From: Paracoccaceae bacterium
Lineage (GTDB): Bacteria; Pseudomonadota; Alphaproteobacteria; Rhodobacterales; Rhodobacteraceae
Length of the DNA stretch: 64,000 bases
NCBI GenBank assembly: GCA_947504705.1
Contig: CANNIA010000010.1
Span: 34,546 to 98,545, forward strand
Direction: 5' to 3'
How positions within the stretch are numbered: the stretch's first letter is position 1; each line of letters starts with the position of its first letter. A program made the position numbers and the translations under genes. The notes under the pieces are model-generated. The model ran no database searches. It saw only the letters and a list, made by a program, of their open reading frames with translations, and had not been told where the DNA came from. Of the stretch, positions 1-8,835 are shown piece after piece.

Positions 1-925
1 CCACGTCAGCGGTGCACCAGAAGACATCGCCGTCATGGTAGTCGAAGGTGATCTGCTGCGTCATCGAGGCATAGACGAGGTAGCCCCCCGTTGTATGTAC
101 CACGCCCTTCGGCTTGCCCGTGGACCCCGAGGTGTAAAGGATGAACATCGGGTCTTCGGCGCCCACTTCGACATAGGGACAGTAGGGCTTGGCCGCCGCC
201 ATTTCGGCGTTCAGGTCAAAGTCACGGCCTTCGGTCCACGAGGTCTGGCCCCCGGTCCGCTTCACCACCAGCGCCTTGACCTTGTCCGAGCAATGCAGCA
301 GCGCCTTGTCGGTATTGTCCTTGAGGCCGGTCTTCTTGCCGGCGCGCGGGGCCCAGTCGGCGGTGATCACCAGCTTGGCGTCGCAGTCGTTGATCCGGTT
401 GGCCAGCGCGTCGGGCGAGAAGCCGCCGAAAACGATGGAATGGATCGCCCCGATCCTTGTGCAGGCCAGCATCGCATAGGCGGCCTCGGGGATCATCGGC
501 ATGTACAGAACCACGCGGTCGCCCTTGGTCACGCCATGCGCCTTCAGCACGTTGGCAAGGCGGCAGGTCTGCTCCAGAAGCTCGCGGTAGGTGATGTGCT
601 TGGACGGGGTCTTCGGATCGTCGGCTTCCCAGATGATCGCGGTCTGGTCGGCGCGGGTCAGCATGTGGCGGTCGATGCAGTTGGCGCTGACGTTCAGATG
701 CCCGTCCTCGAACCACTTGATCGAGACTTCGCCCGGCTGGAACGAGGTGTTCTTCACCTTCATGTAAGGCTTGATCCAGTCCAGCCGCAGGCCTTCGGCC
801 CCCCAGAATGCATCCGGGTCCTTGACCGAAGCCGCATAGCGCGCCGCATACCCGGCGGCATCGACATGGGCCTTGGCCGCAAAGGCGGCGGATGGCGGAT
901 AAACGGACTTGGCAGCGTCGCTCAT
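1..925 (-). CDS. acs: acetyl-CoA synthetase (N-terminal part, cut by window edge)
   Basis: AMP-forming acetate:CoA ligase; it activates acetate to acetyl-AMP and then acetyl-CoA in the cytoplasm. About 308 N-terminal residues are visible, roughly half of a typical Acs of about 650. The translation begins [11 protein letters not shown] and carries the family's N-terminal WIKPY and VSIKWFEDG segments, then the adenylate-forming core motif [11 protein letters not shown] near residue 266, followed by [11 protein letters not shown]. The start at 925 is preceded by a good ribosome site (GGAGGAG about 8 bases upstream). The gene runs off the left edge, so the CoA-binding and lysine-containing C-terminal domain cannot be checked. 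It stands alone, with an AT-rich leader containing a palindrome upstream. Propionyl-CoA synthetase is the main alternative, but the N-terminal segments favour Acs. Confidence 0.95.
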   Translation of the reverse strand, partial: MSDAAKSVYPPSAAFAAKAHVDAAGYAARYAASVKDPDAFWGAEGLRLDWIKPYMKVKNTSFQPGEVSIKWFEDGHLNVSANCIDRHMLTRADQTAIIWEADDPKTPSKHITYRELLEQTCRLANVLKAHGVTKGDRVVLYMPMIPEAAYAMLACTRIGAIHSIVFGGFSPDALANRINDCDAKLVITADWAPRAGKKTGLKDNTDKALLHCSDKVKALVVKRTGGQTSWTEGRDFDLNAEMAAAKPYCPYVEVGAEDPMFILYTSGSTGKPKGVVHTTGGYLVYASMTQQITFDYHDGDVFWCTADV

Positions 926-1047
926 GTATTCTCTCCTCCCGTCAGGGTCCGGCCGGACCGCCTTGACGACTGATTTCTAGTGCCATGAGGCCACTTCCCC
1001 AAGCGGAGATTAGCACCGAGTAAATTATTTCGTAACCCACTATTTTA

Positions 1048-1065
1048 TTTACATAATATTGTAAA
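1048..1065. promoter_or_regulatory. perfect inverted repeat in the AT-rich acs upstream region
   Basis: The sequence TTTACA-N6-TGTAAA is a perfect dyad in a markedly AT-rich stretch (about 1018-1075), 123 bp upstream of the acs start. The spacing and symmetry suit a dimeric repressor or activator. The regulator is not identifiable from the sequence; no regulator gene is adjacent. Confidence 0.4.
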
Positions 1066-1156
1066 ATCTTTGACCAGTTGTCAGTGAATACTGAAAAGTT
1101 CTGAAAATTCTGTCAGGTAAGTGCTTGGAATTGAACCTGGCAGCCGTAACAGGGGC

Positions 1157-1195
1157 GTGATCTTCACGCCGCCGCCCACAAGATCACTGCTTTTT
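1157..1195 (+). terminator. terminator-like hairpin with no obvious upstream gene
   Basis: An 8-bp stem, GTGATCTT (1157-1164) with AAGATCAC (1180-1187), is followed three bases later by TTTTT (1191-1195). It would act on + strand transcription, yet both flanking genes are on the - strand. A competing 7-bp hairpin, GGCGTGA/TCACGCC, overlaps it. It may be fortuitous or may end an unrecognised small transcript. Confidence 0.25.
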
Positions 1196-1315
1196 GGGCA
1201 AGCCGCCGGAATTGGTCCTGTCGACACTGCGATTCGGCGACACTGCGCAAGGCTTGATTGGCCTTGCTTTCGCCAAGGTCGGCCTTGCTCACCGCGCGCC
1301 GAGAGGCCCAAGAAG

Positions 1316-2080
1316 TCAGGGTTCGGTTGGCTCTGGCCGATCAAACAGAAGATGGGGCAGCGAAATCCCAAGCAGCACCGCCCCCAGCGGCAGCGAGAAC
1401 ATGAAACCAAGCGCCTTATAGCCCAGGGCACCAGTGATGCCGCCGAACAGGAAGGAAACGACCTGCAAAAGCAGGACACCAAGCTTCCCGTAATCAGCGC
1501 GAACTTTGCTGGCCCGGCGCACCAGCCCGTAAAAGGCGCGCCCCAGCTCGATCCCGATATCGGTCACCATTCCAGTCGCATGCGTTGTGCGAATCCGCGC
1601 GCCGGACAGTTTGGTGACCATGGCGTTTTGCATCCCCATGATGAAACACAAGCAGGCGATGGAAAATAGCCGCCCAACCTCCGAGGTGAAGATCCAGCCA
1701 AAGGAAAAACACAACAGGAACCCACCCTGCACCGCGACGGGAAGCGAGTACTGGTGATGACTGTGATGGTCTCGCGCCCAGCTGATCAGGACGGAACTGA
1801 ACCCCGCCCCGGCCGTGAACGCCGAGATGGCCAGAACCGACACGAAGGCCAGCCAAAGATTTCCGAGCGCAAGGTTATCGGCCAGCGAGGCCAAATACCC
1901 CGTCATATGCGAAGTATATTGCTGAACCGCAAAGTAGCCACCCGCATTGGCCGCACCGGCCACACCAGCCAGAACCACGGCAAGGGCATGATCATCGCGT
2001 TCCCCTCGGACTGCGTGGACCAACGATTTGCGCTTGCGTGCGTTGACAGGTCTGGACGGCGGGACGTCAAGCTTGGTCAT
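1316..2080 (-). CDS. DUF1275 (YoaK-like) membrane protein
   Basis: A 254-residue integral membrane protein of the DUF1275/YoaK family, whose function is unknown. The family pattern is visible: AGVAGAANAGGYFAVQQYTSH near the N-terminus, where DUF1275 proteins carry a D/N-x-x-G-Y/F core followed by the T-x-H-M-T-G segment (here TSHMTGY), and later GMQNAMVTKLSG and the RTTHATG motif. Six or so hydrophobic segments are present. The ATG at 2080 (MTKLDVPP) was chosen over an in-frame TTG at 2095; the ribosome site is weak. The gene has no evident operon partner; the next gene starts divergently about 210 bp away. Confidence in the family is high, in any role low. Confidence 0.88.
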   Translation of the reverse strand: MTKLDVPPSRPVNARKRKSLVHAVRGERDDHALAVVLAGVAGAANAGGYFAVQQYTSHMTGYLASLADNLALGNLWLAFVSVLAISAFTAGAGFSSVLISWARDHHSHHQYSLPVAVQGGFLLCFSFGWIFTSEVGRLFSIACLCFIMGMQNAMVTKLSGARIRTTHATGMVTDIGIELGRAFYGLVRRASKVRADYGKLGVLLLQVVSFLFGGITGALGYKALGFMFSLPLGAVLLGISLPHLLFDRPEPTEP

Positions 2081-2293
2081 TTCATCGGGCTTCAAGTCTG
2101 TGCAACCAGATCAACGCCACGTGATCCCGGCCCAAGCGCCGCCTTAAGCCGGAACCCGCAAGCCCATTGTGACCATCGAAGATGTCAGTCATGATCGCTT
2201 CCATGCGAGGAGGGGACCAGTAATCGCTGGCAAAAGTCGCTGAATGGCGCAAGAAGACCGCCCCGCGCCCACGCTGTCAACCGTGAAGACGAC

Positions 2294-2785
2294 ATGACCA
2301 CCGACGCAAATCGCCCCGACCCAATTCAGCCCCCCGATGCCGAGGCGCGCGCTCTGGCGCAAAGCCTTCTAACGCTTGGCCATGCGGCCCTTGCCTGGAC
2401 CGACCCGGATACCGGTACTCCCGGCATCAGCCGCATCACCTTTGCCCGCGACCCAGCGGAGGGCCTGCTGACCCTCCTCTCCGCCCTTGCCCACCACCAC
2501 CGCGCGCTAAAAGCCAACCCCGATTGCGCGCTGATGCTGGGCGAGGTGGGCGGCAAGGGCGACCCGATGACCCATCCCCGGCTGATGATCCGCACGCAGG
2601 CAGCGTTTATCGCCCCCGAAGACCCCGCCCACCCCGCCATCCGCGCCCGCTGGCTGGACCGCAACCCCAAGGCGCAGATCTATATCGACCTGCCCGACTT
2701 CTCCTTCGTCCGCCTGACGCCGGTTTCCGCCCTGCTGAACGGCGGCTTTGCCCGGGCCTTTCGCCTGACGCCCAATGACCTTTGA
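2294..2785 (+). CDS. pyridoxamine 5'-phosphate oxidase-like split-barrel protein (HugZ-type)
   Basis: A 163-residue split-barrel flavin-binding protein of the PNPOx-like superfamily. The order of segments is typical of the HugZ/haem-utilisation branch: an N-terminal helix (EARALAQSLL), a barrel strand region with SRITFARDP, the LLSALAHHHRAL segment, SLMLGEVG-like CALMLGEVGGKGDPMTHPRL, and a C-terminal signature FVRLTPVSALLNGGFARAF. Members degrade or bind haem in some bacteria; others have unknown substrates, so haem is only a possibility here. There are no iron-uptake genes nearby. The gene is monocistronic, divergent from the DUF1275 gene, and ends at a strong hairpin shared with the convergent gene. 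Confidence 0.85.
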   Translation: MTTDANRPDPIQPPDAEARALAQSLLTLGHAALAWTDPDTGTPGISRITFARDPAEGLLTLLSALAHHHRALKANPDCALMLGEVGGKGDPMTHPRLMIRTQAAFIAPEDPAHPAIRARWLDRNPKAQIYIDLPDFSFVRLTPVSALLNGGFARAFRLTPNDL

Positions 2786-2790
2786 AACGA

Positions 2791-2818
2791 AAAGGGCGGC
2801 CCCGCAGGACCGCCCCTT
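2791..2818. terminator. bidirectional hairpin between convergent genes
   Basis: GGGCGG (2794-2799) pairs with CCGCCC (2810-2815) and is flanked by AAA on the left and TT on the right. It lies just after the stop of the split-barrel gene and before the stop of the convergent beta-helix gene, so it could end transcription from both sides. Confidence 0.6.
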
Positions 2819-2836
2819 CCGCAAATGAAAGACTTC

Positions 2837-5125
2837 TCAGATCGGAATATCCATCCGCATCTTCACGATGCCCACACCCTTGACCGCCTCGCCCCATTTC
2901 AGCTGTACTTCATTCCCGGCACCCCCCGTCCCCGGCACCCCATAGGGCAGCGTATAGCGCACTGCATTCGCCGAGGTGGTGACCGCGCCTTCAGTCGACA
3001 CCGACTCCATCATCCGGATCTTGCCGCCAAAGGGAATGTAGCCCCCGGCCGAGACGTTCCAGGTATCCGCCGCCGTGTTCTGCGTATGGGTCACCACCAC
3101 CGGGTTCATGATCGTCTGGCTGACCTGATTGAAGCTGTTGCCCTCAACCCGCACATTGCGCGACTTGGTGAAATCCAGCGTCGAAAAACTGGTGTCCAGC
3201 ATATCCACCCGGTCGACAATTGCATTGAACACCCGGAAGCTGTTGGCGACGATCGAAAAGCCGTTCAGGAAATGGCCCGAGCCATAGGGCTTGACCACGA
3301 TCCAGCGGAAGGCCGAGGTGGTGTTCGACCCGATGAACACGTTGCCGACAATGTTCAGCCCCCCGAACGAAAATTCGGTGTCGAAATCCGGGAAGGCATC
3401 ATGCTCGTTGCCCCATTCGATGAAGCAATTGTCGATATAGTTCCCCGTGATCACGGTCGAAACGTTGGTCTGCGTAAAGACCAGCCCCGCCCGGCGCACC
3501 CCTGCCACCTCGTCATCGCCCTGGAAGAAGTGGTTGGCGTGGATCAGGTGACTGGTTCCGTTCATCACCGCGAAATGGGCGAACCGCACGATCCGGTTGT
3601 TGCGGATCTTGGTGTCATTGGCTTGCACGTTCATCGCGATCGTGGTGCGGTCGACTGCCGCCAGCCCCTGTTCGTTCGACAGGAACTGGCACATGTCGAC
3701 GAACATGCCCTGACAGCCGCCGCCAATCGATGTGATGCCCCGATCCAGCGGGCGGTTAAAGCTGCAGGATACGAACCGCTGCGTCGTGCCCGAAAGTGGC
3801 AGCATGACACCCGAGCAAAGGCCAAGACAGTTGAACTCCAACCCTTCCATCTCGAACCGAGACAACTGATCAAAGCCGGTGAAATCCAGCATGTATTTGA
3901 ACCGCCGGAACGTATAGCTGCGCGTGCCTGCAGCACCGTACAGCGGCTGGCTCAATTCAACCGTGCCAGCGCCTACGTTCTTTGACCGGACATAGACCTC
4001 GCGCCCAACACCGGTGCCAACCACCAGCGCGCCAACCGGGACGCTTGCCACATTGCTGACCCCGGTCAGCACAAGCGAGTTTGCCGTCGAATAGGTGGCG
4101 ACCGAGGTCACCTCCTCTGTTGCCCACCCGGCCGATGCCACCGCGTTCAGCGAGCCGTTGCGCACCACCCGACGGTTGGTAAAGCTGGTCAGCCCGGTCA
4201 GCGCGGCCACGTCAATCGGCTCGGTCATCTCGACCCGACGGCCCGAAAGGTCCAGGGTCACATGGTCGGTGAAATAGAACAGCGCCTGCAGCGCGCGCTT
4301 GAAGCCTTCAAGCTCGGACCCGAAGGCCTGCTCATGGGTGTTCAGATCAAAGTTCCGCACCAGCGTCAGCTTGCGGTTTTCAGGCATCGACACCGTGCCC
4401 TCGAACCGGATGCGGTTGTTGATCGACACATCGCTTGTCAGGCGGAACACGCCCGAGGGCACCAGAACCTCACGCCCGTTGGCATCGGCATCGGCGGCAA
4501 GGAAGGCCGGGGCATCATTGGCCACCCCGTTGCCCAAGGCACCATAGTCGCGCACGTCGACCCAGTCCATCAGCTTGCGGATGAAGACATTGGTCACATC
4601 CTCGACCAAGATGTCGTCGATCCGCACGACGCCGCCATTCGGCCCGGTCAGGTCCAGCCCGACATGGCCATAGACCGCCGCCGTGCCCCAGGCCATGTCG
4701 ACCCCGGTCCGGGTCGCGGGTGAGATGATCGCCTTGACCGTCACCACCTCGCCATAGGTCGTCAGTGTGACCGATGGCCCGACCTGCGTGACACCCGCCA
4801 CATTGGCCCCGCCCACATCACCCGCCCAAGCCGCGATGCGCACGGTCGGCAGGTTCCCCGACACGACTTTCACCCGCGCCGTCACCTGCAGATACAGCCC
4901 CGGCTGGATCGGCGTCTGCGCAAAACTGCGCAGCTTCTGCGTGGCGTCAAGCTTCTGCAATTCCAGACAGCCAGCGAAATCCTGATCGTTGGACACCAGC
5001 GCCGCGTTGGCCAGCCCCTGATAGGACCCCGATCCCGGCGTCCCATCCTCGCGCGACCACAGCATCAGACCGGCCGAGAACGGCGGTGGCATCAGGACCA
5101 GCCCGTCAGTGATTGCCTTGTTCAT
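2837..5125 (-). CDS. right-handed beta-helix (GH28/pectate-lyase-related) protein, possible spike/decoration protein
   Basis: A 762-residue protein. Residues 1-190 form an N-terminal beta-rich module (begins MNKAITDGLVLMPPPF); from about 193 comes the segment VDVRDYGALGNGVANDAPAF, the hallmark of the pectate-lyase-superfamily/GH28-related beta-helix found in phage tail spikes and surface polysaccharide lyases. Runs such as RNNRIVRFAHFAVMNGTSHL and NGFSIVANSFRVF are helix rungs. There is no signal peptide. The ATG at 5125 is used because it follows GAGGGAA; an upstream in-frame start adds 36 basic residues without family support. Such proteins are common in Rhodobacteraceae. A relation to gene-transfer-agent head-spike proteins is possible but unproven. 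No other phage gene is adjacent. Confidence 0.75.
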   Translation of the reverse strand: MNKAITDGLVLMPPPFSAGLMLWSREDGTPGSGSYQGLANAALVSNDQDFAGCLELQKLDATQKLRSFAQTPIQPGLYLQVTARVKVVSGNLPTVRIAAWAGDVGGANVAGVTQVGPSVTLTTYGEVVTVKAIISPATRTGVDMAWGTAAVYGHVGLDLTGPNGGVVRIDDILVEDVTNVFIRKLMDWVDVRDYGALGNGVANDAPAFLAADADANGREVLVPSGVFRLTSDVSINNRIRFEGTVSMPENRKLTLVRNFDLNTHEQAFGSELEGFKRALQALFYFTDHVTLDLSGRRVEMTEPIDVAALTGLTSFTNRRVVRNGSLNAVASAGWATEEVTSVATYSTANSLVLTGVSNVASVPVGALVVGTGVGREVYVRSKNVGAGTVELSQPLYGAAGTRSYTFRRFKYMLDFTGFDQLSRFEMEGLEFNCLGLCSGVMLPLSGTTQRFVSCSFNRPLDRGITSIGGGCQGMFVDMCQFLSNEQGLAAVDRTTIAMNVQANDTKIRNNRIVRFAHFAVMNGTSHLIHANHFFQGDDEVAGVRRAGLVFTQTNVSTVITGNYIDNCFIEWGNEHDAFPDFDTEFSFGGLNIVGNVFIGSNTTSAFRWIVVKPYGSGHFLNGFSIVANSFRVFNAIVDRVDMLDTSFSTLDFTKSRNVRVEGNSFNQVSQTIMNPVVVTHTQNTAADTWNVSAGGYIPFGGKIRMMESVSTEGAVTTSANAVRYTLPYGVPGTGGAGNEVQLKWGEAVKGVGIVKMRMDIPI

Positions 5126-5518
5126 CTTTGATTTCCCTCGCTTCGCACCAATGCCTGGGGCGAAACGGCGGGGCTGAAATCCCCGGGCCCGTGCCGCCTT
5201 AGGGCATTTGGGTAGCAAGGAAGGCTTAACCATCTCTCAGCTCAGCGCGCGGAGGTCAGACTTTGGATGCAACAGTTTCTTCAGCCAATGTTGCGCGTCC
5301 TGCACCGCAACTGACCCGATCCCAGATCGGTGAAGGATGGGAGGACCGCCTCACCCGCCGCCTGTATCGGGCTTGTATCCAATCAGCGCAGCCTGACGGC
5401 CAGACGCGCGCCTTGGGCTGGGTTTCCAAGGCTCAGGCAAATCCTAATATTTTCCTAACACCCGCAGCCAACCCTTTGGAAACGCTTGCAGGTCTGATTC
5501 TGCCCACCGTGGACAGGG
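5126..5518. other. 393-bp intergenic region
   Basis: It lies between the beta-helix gene (its 5' side) and the 3' end of terB. A + strand frame from 5263 starts with TTG, has no ribosome site and runs antisense into terB, so it is not called. A GC-rich dyad near 5160-5200 (GGGGCGAAACGGCGGGGC and its partner CCCCGGGCC) is the only visible structure. The promoter of the beta-helix gene presumably lies at its left side. Confidence 0.5.
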
Positions 5519-5938
5519 TCACACTCCCATATGCCGCACCCGTGCCCCCCACTCGATGGCAGCGGCGTGCAACCGGTCGACCTTCAGCTCTTCTCGGACC
5601 TCTTCCAGCATCCTCAATTCCACCTGACTATGCCTGCCATCCGCCGTGACCACGTCGCAAGCCAGGGCGTAGGCCGTCTCATACAGCCGCTCGGGCAAGG
5701 CTTCGCGGATCAGGCCGAAGAGGGCGTCCAATCCGTCTTCCTCTTCGAACAAATCAAAGACGATGCGGCTGACGCGCTGGATCCGGTCAGGGTCATAGGC
5801 CGCGAAGGCGGGCATGTGGTTGACCATGCGGGTGATTGCAACCAGCTCGGCCGTGCGCATGTTCTCATCCGCCGCGGAACAGGCGACCATGACAGCCACA
5901 AGGGCATCTTGGGAGGACATGGCGGGGGTATTGGACAT
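5519..5938 (-). CDS. TerB-family (tellurite-resistance-like) protein
   Basis: A 139-residue, mostly helical, acidic TerB-like protein. The family's helical repeat is clear: SSQDALVAVMVACSAADENM at the start, then MRTAELVAITRMVNHMPAF, and the conserved DVVTADGRHSQVELRMLEEV segment near residue 105. TerB-type domains are linked to metal-binding stress responses, but single-domain TerB genes like this have no defined role. The start at 5938 follows AAAGGAAC; an upstream alternative adds 27 residues with no family support. It is divergent from lysK. A frameshifted second copy of its C-terminal half lies at 56214-56470 in this window. Confidence 0.88.
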   Translation of the reverse strand: MSNTPAMSSQDALVAVMVACSAADENMRTAELVAITRMVNHMPAFAAYDPDRIQRVSRIVFDLFEEEDGLDALFGLIREALPERLYETAYALACDVVTADGRHSQVELRMLEEVREELKVDRLHAAAIEWGARVRHMGV

Positions 5939-6059
5939 CTGAGTTCCTTTCGCGGTTGAGGCAGAGATTATTGACGCGAGAGCAGGGGGGCAATAGAGGA
6001 CGGACGGTTCGGGGCACATGCCCCCAGCGGCCCATGTTGGGCGTTTCAGGAGAAAAGCA

Positions 6060-7640
6060 ATGATCAGCTTGCGCGATGCGGCGATGAATTCGAAGGCTTG
6101 GCCCTTTGAAGAGGCCCGCGCTGTGCTGAAACGCTATGGCGGCAAGGACCCGGCGAAGGGCTATGTGCTCTTTGAGACGGGCTATGGGCCGTCGGGGTTG
6201 CCTCACATTGGCACGTTCGGCGAAGTGGCGCGGACGACGATGATCCGGCGGGCGTTCGAGATCATCTCGGACATCCCGACGCGGCTGATCTGCTTTTCCG
6301 ACGATGTGGACGGGATGCGGAAGGTGCCGGAGAACGTGCCGCAGCAGGAGATGTTGCGCGCGCATATGCAGTTGCCGCTGACCTCGGTGCCCGACCCCTA
6401 TGGGGAATATGAAAGCTTCGGCGCGCATAACAACGCGATGCTGCGGCGGTTTCTGGACACGTTCGGCTTCGAGTATGAGTTCATCTCGGCGACGGAGTTC
6501 TACAAGTCGGGGCAGTTTGACGCGACCTTGCGGTTATGTGCCGAGCGCTATGATGCGATCATGGCGATCATGCTGGCCAGCTTGCGCGAGGAGCGGCAGC
6601 AGACCTATTCCTGCTTCCTGCCAATCCACCCGGAAACCGGGCGGGTGATGTATGTGCCGATGAAGGAAGTGAATGCCAAGGATGGCACTATCACCTTTGA
6701 CGACGAGACGGGCCGCGAATGGACGCTGCCGGTCACGGGCGGGAATGTGAAGCTGCAGTGGAAGCCGGACTTTGGCGCGCGCTGGGCGGCGCTGGATGTG
6801 GACTTCGAGATGTATGGGAAGGACCACAGCACGAATACGCCGATCTATGACGGGATTTGTGAGGTTCTGGGCGGGCGGAAGCCGAACCACATGACCTATG
6901 AGCTGTTCCTGGATGACCAGGGGCAGAAGATTTCGAAGTCGAAGGGGAATGGGCTGACGATCGACGAGTGGCTGACCTATGCGGCCACTGAGAGCCTGTC
7001 GTATTTCATGTACCAAAAGCCGAAGACGGCGAAGCGGATGCATTTCGACGTGATCCCGCGCGCGGTGGATGAGTATCACCAGCAGCTGCGCGCTTTCCCG
7101 GATCAGCCGGTGGATCAACAGGTGAATAACCCGGTCTGGCACATCCATGGTGGAAAGCCGCCAGAGTCGAAGATGGTGGTCAGCTTCGGGATGCTGTTGA
7201 ACCTTGCCTCGGTTGCGGGGGCGAAGGATGCCAAGGGGCTGTGGGGCTTTATCAAGCGCTATGCGCCGGATGCCTCGCCTGAAACGCATCCCGATCTGAA
7301 CGCGGCGGCGGGTTTTGCGGTGCGCTATTTCGCCGACAAGATCGCGCCGACCCGGGTGTTCCGCCTGCCCTCCGACATGGAGCGGGCGGCGATGGAGGAT
7401 CTGGTGGGCCGCCTGAAGGTCTGGGATGGGGCCTCCGACGACGAGGCACTGCAGTCGATGGTCTTTGCGATTGGCAAGGAGCACGGGTTCGAACCGCTGC
7501 GTGACTGGTTCAAGGCGCTTTATGAGGTGCTGCTGGGGGCAAGCGATGGGCCGCGCTTTGGCGGGTTCGTGGCACTTTACGGCGTGGCCGAGACCGTGGC
7601 GCTTATCGAGAGGGCTCTGAAGGGCGAACTGGTCGGCTGA
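6060..7640 (+). CDS. lysK: lysyl-tRNA synthetase, class I
   Basis: This enzyme charges tRNA-Lys. It is the class I (archaeal-type) form, which replaces class II LysS in many alphaproteobacteria. The protein has 526 residues. The HIGH-type signature is HIGT (residues 49-52) inside [17 protein letters not shown], and the KMSKS-type loop is KISKSKG near residue 290. The block [16 protein letters not shown] is diagnostic of the class I enzyme. The C-terminal helical anticodon-binding region is present to the end. The ATG at 6060 follows CAGGAG by 6 bases. It is the first gene of a possible three-gene transcript with two small uncharacterised genes downstream. Confidence 0.97.
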   Translation: MISLRDAAMNSKAWPFEEARAVLKRYGGKDPAKGYVLFETGYGPSGLPHIGTFGEVARTTMIRRAFEIISDIPTRLICFSDDVDGMRKVPENVPQQEMLRAHMQLPLTSVPDPYGEYESFGAHNNAMLRRFLDTFGFEYEFISATEFYKSGQFDATLRLCAERYDAIMAIMLASLREERQQTYSCFLPIHPETGRVMYVPMKEVNAKDGTITFDDETGREWTLPVTGGNVKLQWKPDFGARWAALDVDFEMYGKDHSTNTPIYDGICEVLGGRKPNHMTYELFLDDQGQKISKSKGNGLTIDEWLTYAATESLSYFMYQKPKTAKRMHFDVIPRAVDEYHQQLRAFPDQPVDQQVNNPVWHIHGGKPPESKMVVSFGMLLNLASVAGAKDAKGLWGFIKRYAPDASPETHPDLNAAAGFAVRYFADKIAPTRVFRLPSDMERAAMEDLVGRLKVWDGASDDEALQSMVFAIGKEHGFEPLRDWFKALYEVLLGASDGPRFGGFVALYGVAETVALIERALKGELVG

Positions 7641-7658
7641 CGCCCGAAAGGGGTGGGG

Positions 7659-8252
7659 ATGGGACGCGAGGCGGAAGGTCATGCGGTCTGGCGCGGCGAG
7701 GCGGGCGCGGTCAACGCGCTGCTGGAAAGCGACGGCATAATCTTGCGCGGTGAAATCCGGGCCAAGTTGCGGCGCGATGGTCTGATGGGTTGGAGCGTTG
7801 AAGGTGATGACCTTTGCCTGCGCGTCGAGGGGGAGCCACTGGTCCTGACGCTGGGGGCGAAGGAGGCGGCGGCTTGGTCAAAAGCGCTGGAAAAGCCGCT
7901 GCCTTCGCTGGCCGCGAAGCTGGGTGTTTCCGAGCAGGCAAAGGCCTGGGTCATGGGTGGACCTGCACCAGAAGAAGTCACCGTTGCATTGGCCGGGTCA
8001 GTAGCAACGGGGCACGAAGGCGCGGCGCTGATCATCGCGGTGCTTAGGGGGCCGGGCGATCTGCTGGCAGCATTGGCGGCAGGCCAAACCCATGGCCTGC
8101 GGGTTTGGTGCGTGCATGGCAAGGGCAAAGGCGCGGCGGTCAGCGACGCGGACGTGCGTGCGACGTTCCGAGCGGCGGGCTGGATGGATATCAAGGCAAG
8201 CGCCGTATCCGAGGGGTTCACCGCAACGCTTTATCGGCCACCGAAGGCTTGA
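7659..8252 (+). CDS. uncharacterised protein downstream of lysK
   Basis: A 197-residue soluble protein I cannot place with confidence. The N-terminal half (to about 90) has two short beta-rich stretches (DGIILRGEIRAKLRR and GDDLCLRVEGEPLVLTLG); the C-terminal half resembles an alpha/beta domain with a glycine-rich turn (VWCVHGKGKGAAVSDADVR), followed by FRAAGWMDIKASAVS, which recalls the end of methyltransferase-like folds without a visible SAM motif. ATG at 7659 is preferred to GTG at 7653 because it lies the right distance from AAAGGGG. It starts 18 bp after lysK, so it is probably cotranscribed. Codon use and GC match the neighbours, supporting a genuine gene. Confidence 0.7.
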   Translation: MGREAEGHAVWRGEAGAVNALLESDGIILRGEIRAKLRRDGLMGWSVEGDDLCLRVEGEPLVLTLGAKEAAAWSKALEKPLPSLAAKLGVSEQAKAWVMGGPAPEEVTVALAGSVATGHEGAALIIAVLRGPGDLLAALAAGQTHGLRVWCVHGKGKGAAVSDADVRATFRAAGWMDIKASAVSEGFTATLYRPPKA

Positions 8253-8312
8253 CGAATGTTCCATACGTCCTAAGCTTTGAGGGGCGGGATGTTCAGACAT
8301 GAGGAGCGTCAG

Positions 8313-8708
8313 ATGCGCCTTTTCTCCCTTATTCTTGCCCTTGGGCTGGCCTTGCCGGCCAATGCCCAGGAAGAGCCGATCCAGCACGTCATCGAAAGCC
8401 AGATCGGGGCTTTGCAAGATGATGACTTTGCGCTTGCCTTCAGCTTTGCCAGCCCGACGATCAAGGGGTTGTTCGGCACGCCCGAAAACTTTGGCCTAAT
8501 GGTCAAGGAAGGTTATCCGATGGTCTATCGGCCCTCGGACGTGGACATGCAGGATCTGCGGGAAATTGCCGGGAACCTGTGGCAGCGGGTGCGCGTGGTC
8601 GATGAGGCGGGCAAGACCTGGTTTCTGGACTATATGATGATCGAGACGCCGGAAGGCTGGCAGATCAACGCAGTGCAGATCCTGCCTGCGCCGGAAATCG
8701 GGGTCTAA
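8313..8708 (+). CDS. DUF4864-type exported protein
   Basis: A 131-residue secreted or periplasmic protein. The signal peptide is clear: MRLFSLILALGLALPANA, with an A-x-A cleavage site before QEEP. The mature part matches the DUF4864 style: IESQIGALQDDDFALAFSFASPTIKGLF, then a middle GYPMVYRPSDV and a terminal GWQINAVQIL. The function of this family is unknown. The start at 8313 follows GAGGAGCG and directly begins the signal peptide; an upstream in-frame start would bury it. It follows the uncharacterised gene by about 60 bp and may be read from the lysK promoter or its own. Confidence 0.85.
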   Translation: MRLFSLILALGLALPANAQEEPIQHVIESQIGALQDDDFALAFSFASPTIKGLFGTPENFGLMVKEGYPMVYRPSDVDMQDLREIAGNLWQRVRVVDEAGKTWFLDYMMIETPEGWQINAVQILPAPEIGV

Positions 8709-8835
8709 CGCAGCGGCGGACGGCAGCTCCCACCCAAAATTGTGAGGGAGGCCAGGTTCGCCGGGAGTGTGGCGCACAATTAAGGCGCATCCCATGGCAG
8801 GCGGGGAGAGGGTCGGGGCATGCCCCGACCCACGG

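Larger units (their letters stand above)
926..1315. other. 390-bp intergenic region between acs and the DUF1275 gene
   Basis: No coding sequence is supported here. The left third is AT-rich and presumably holds the acs promoter and its palindrome. The rest has normal GC and contains a hairpin followed by five T residues at 1157-1195. No ribosome site or family match supports the short open frames that cross it. Confidence 0.6.

Noticed and set aside
1127..1137. T-loop-like GGTTCAATTCC on the - strand, hinting at a tRNA
   Set aside because: The 5-bp T stem does not pair and no acceptor or anticodon arm can be built around it.
5263..5649. 128-codon + strand frame upstream of and into terB
   Set aside because: TTG start, no ribosome site, second half antisense to terB, no family features.
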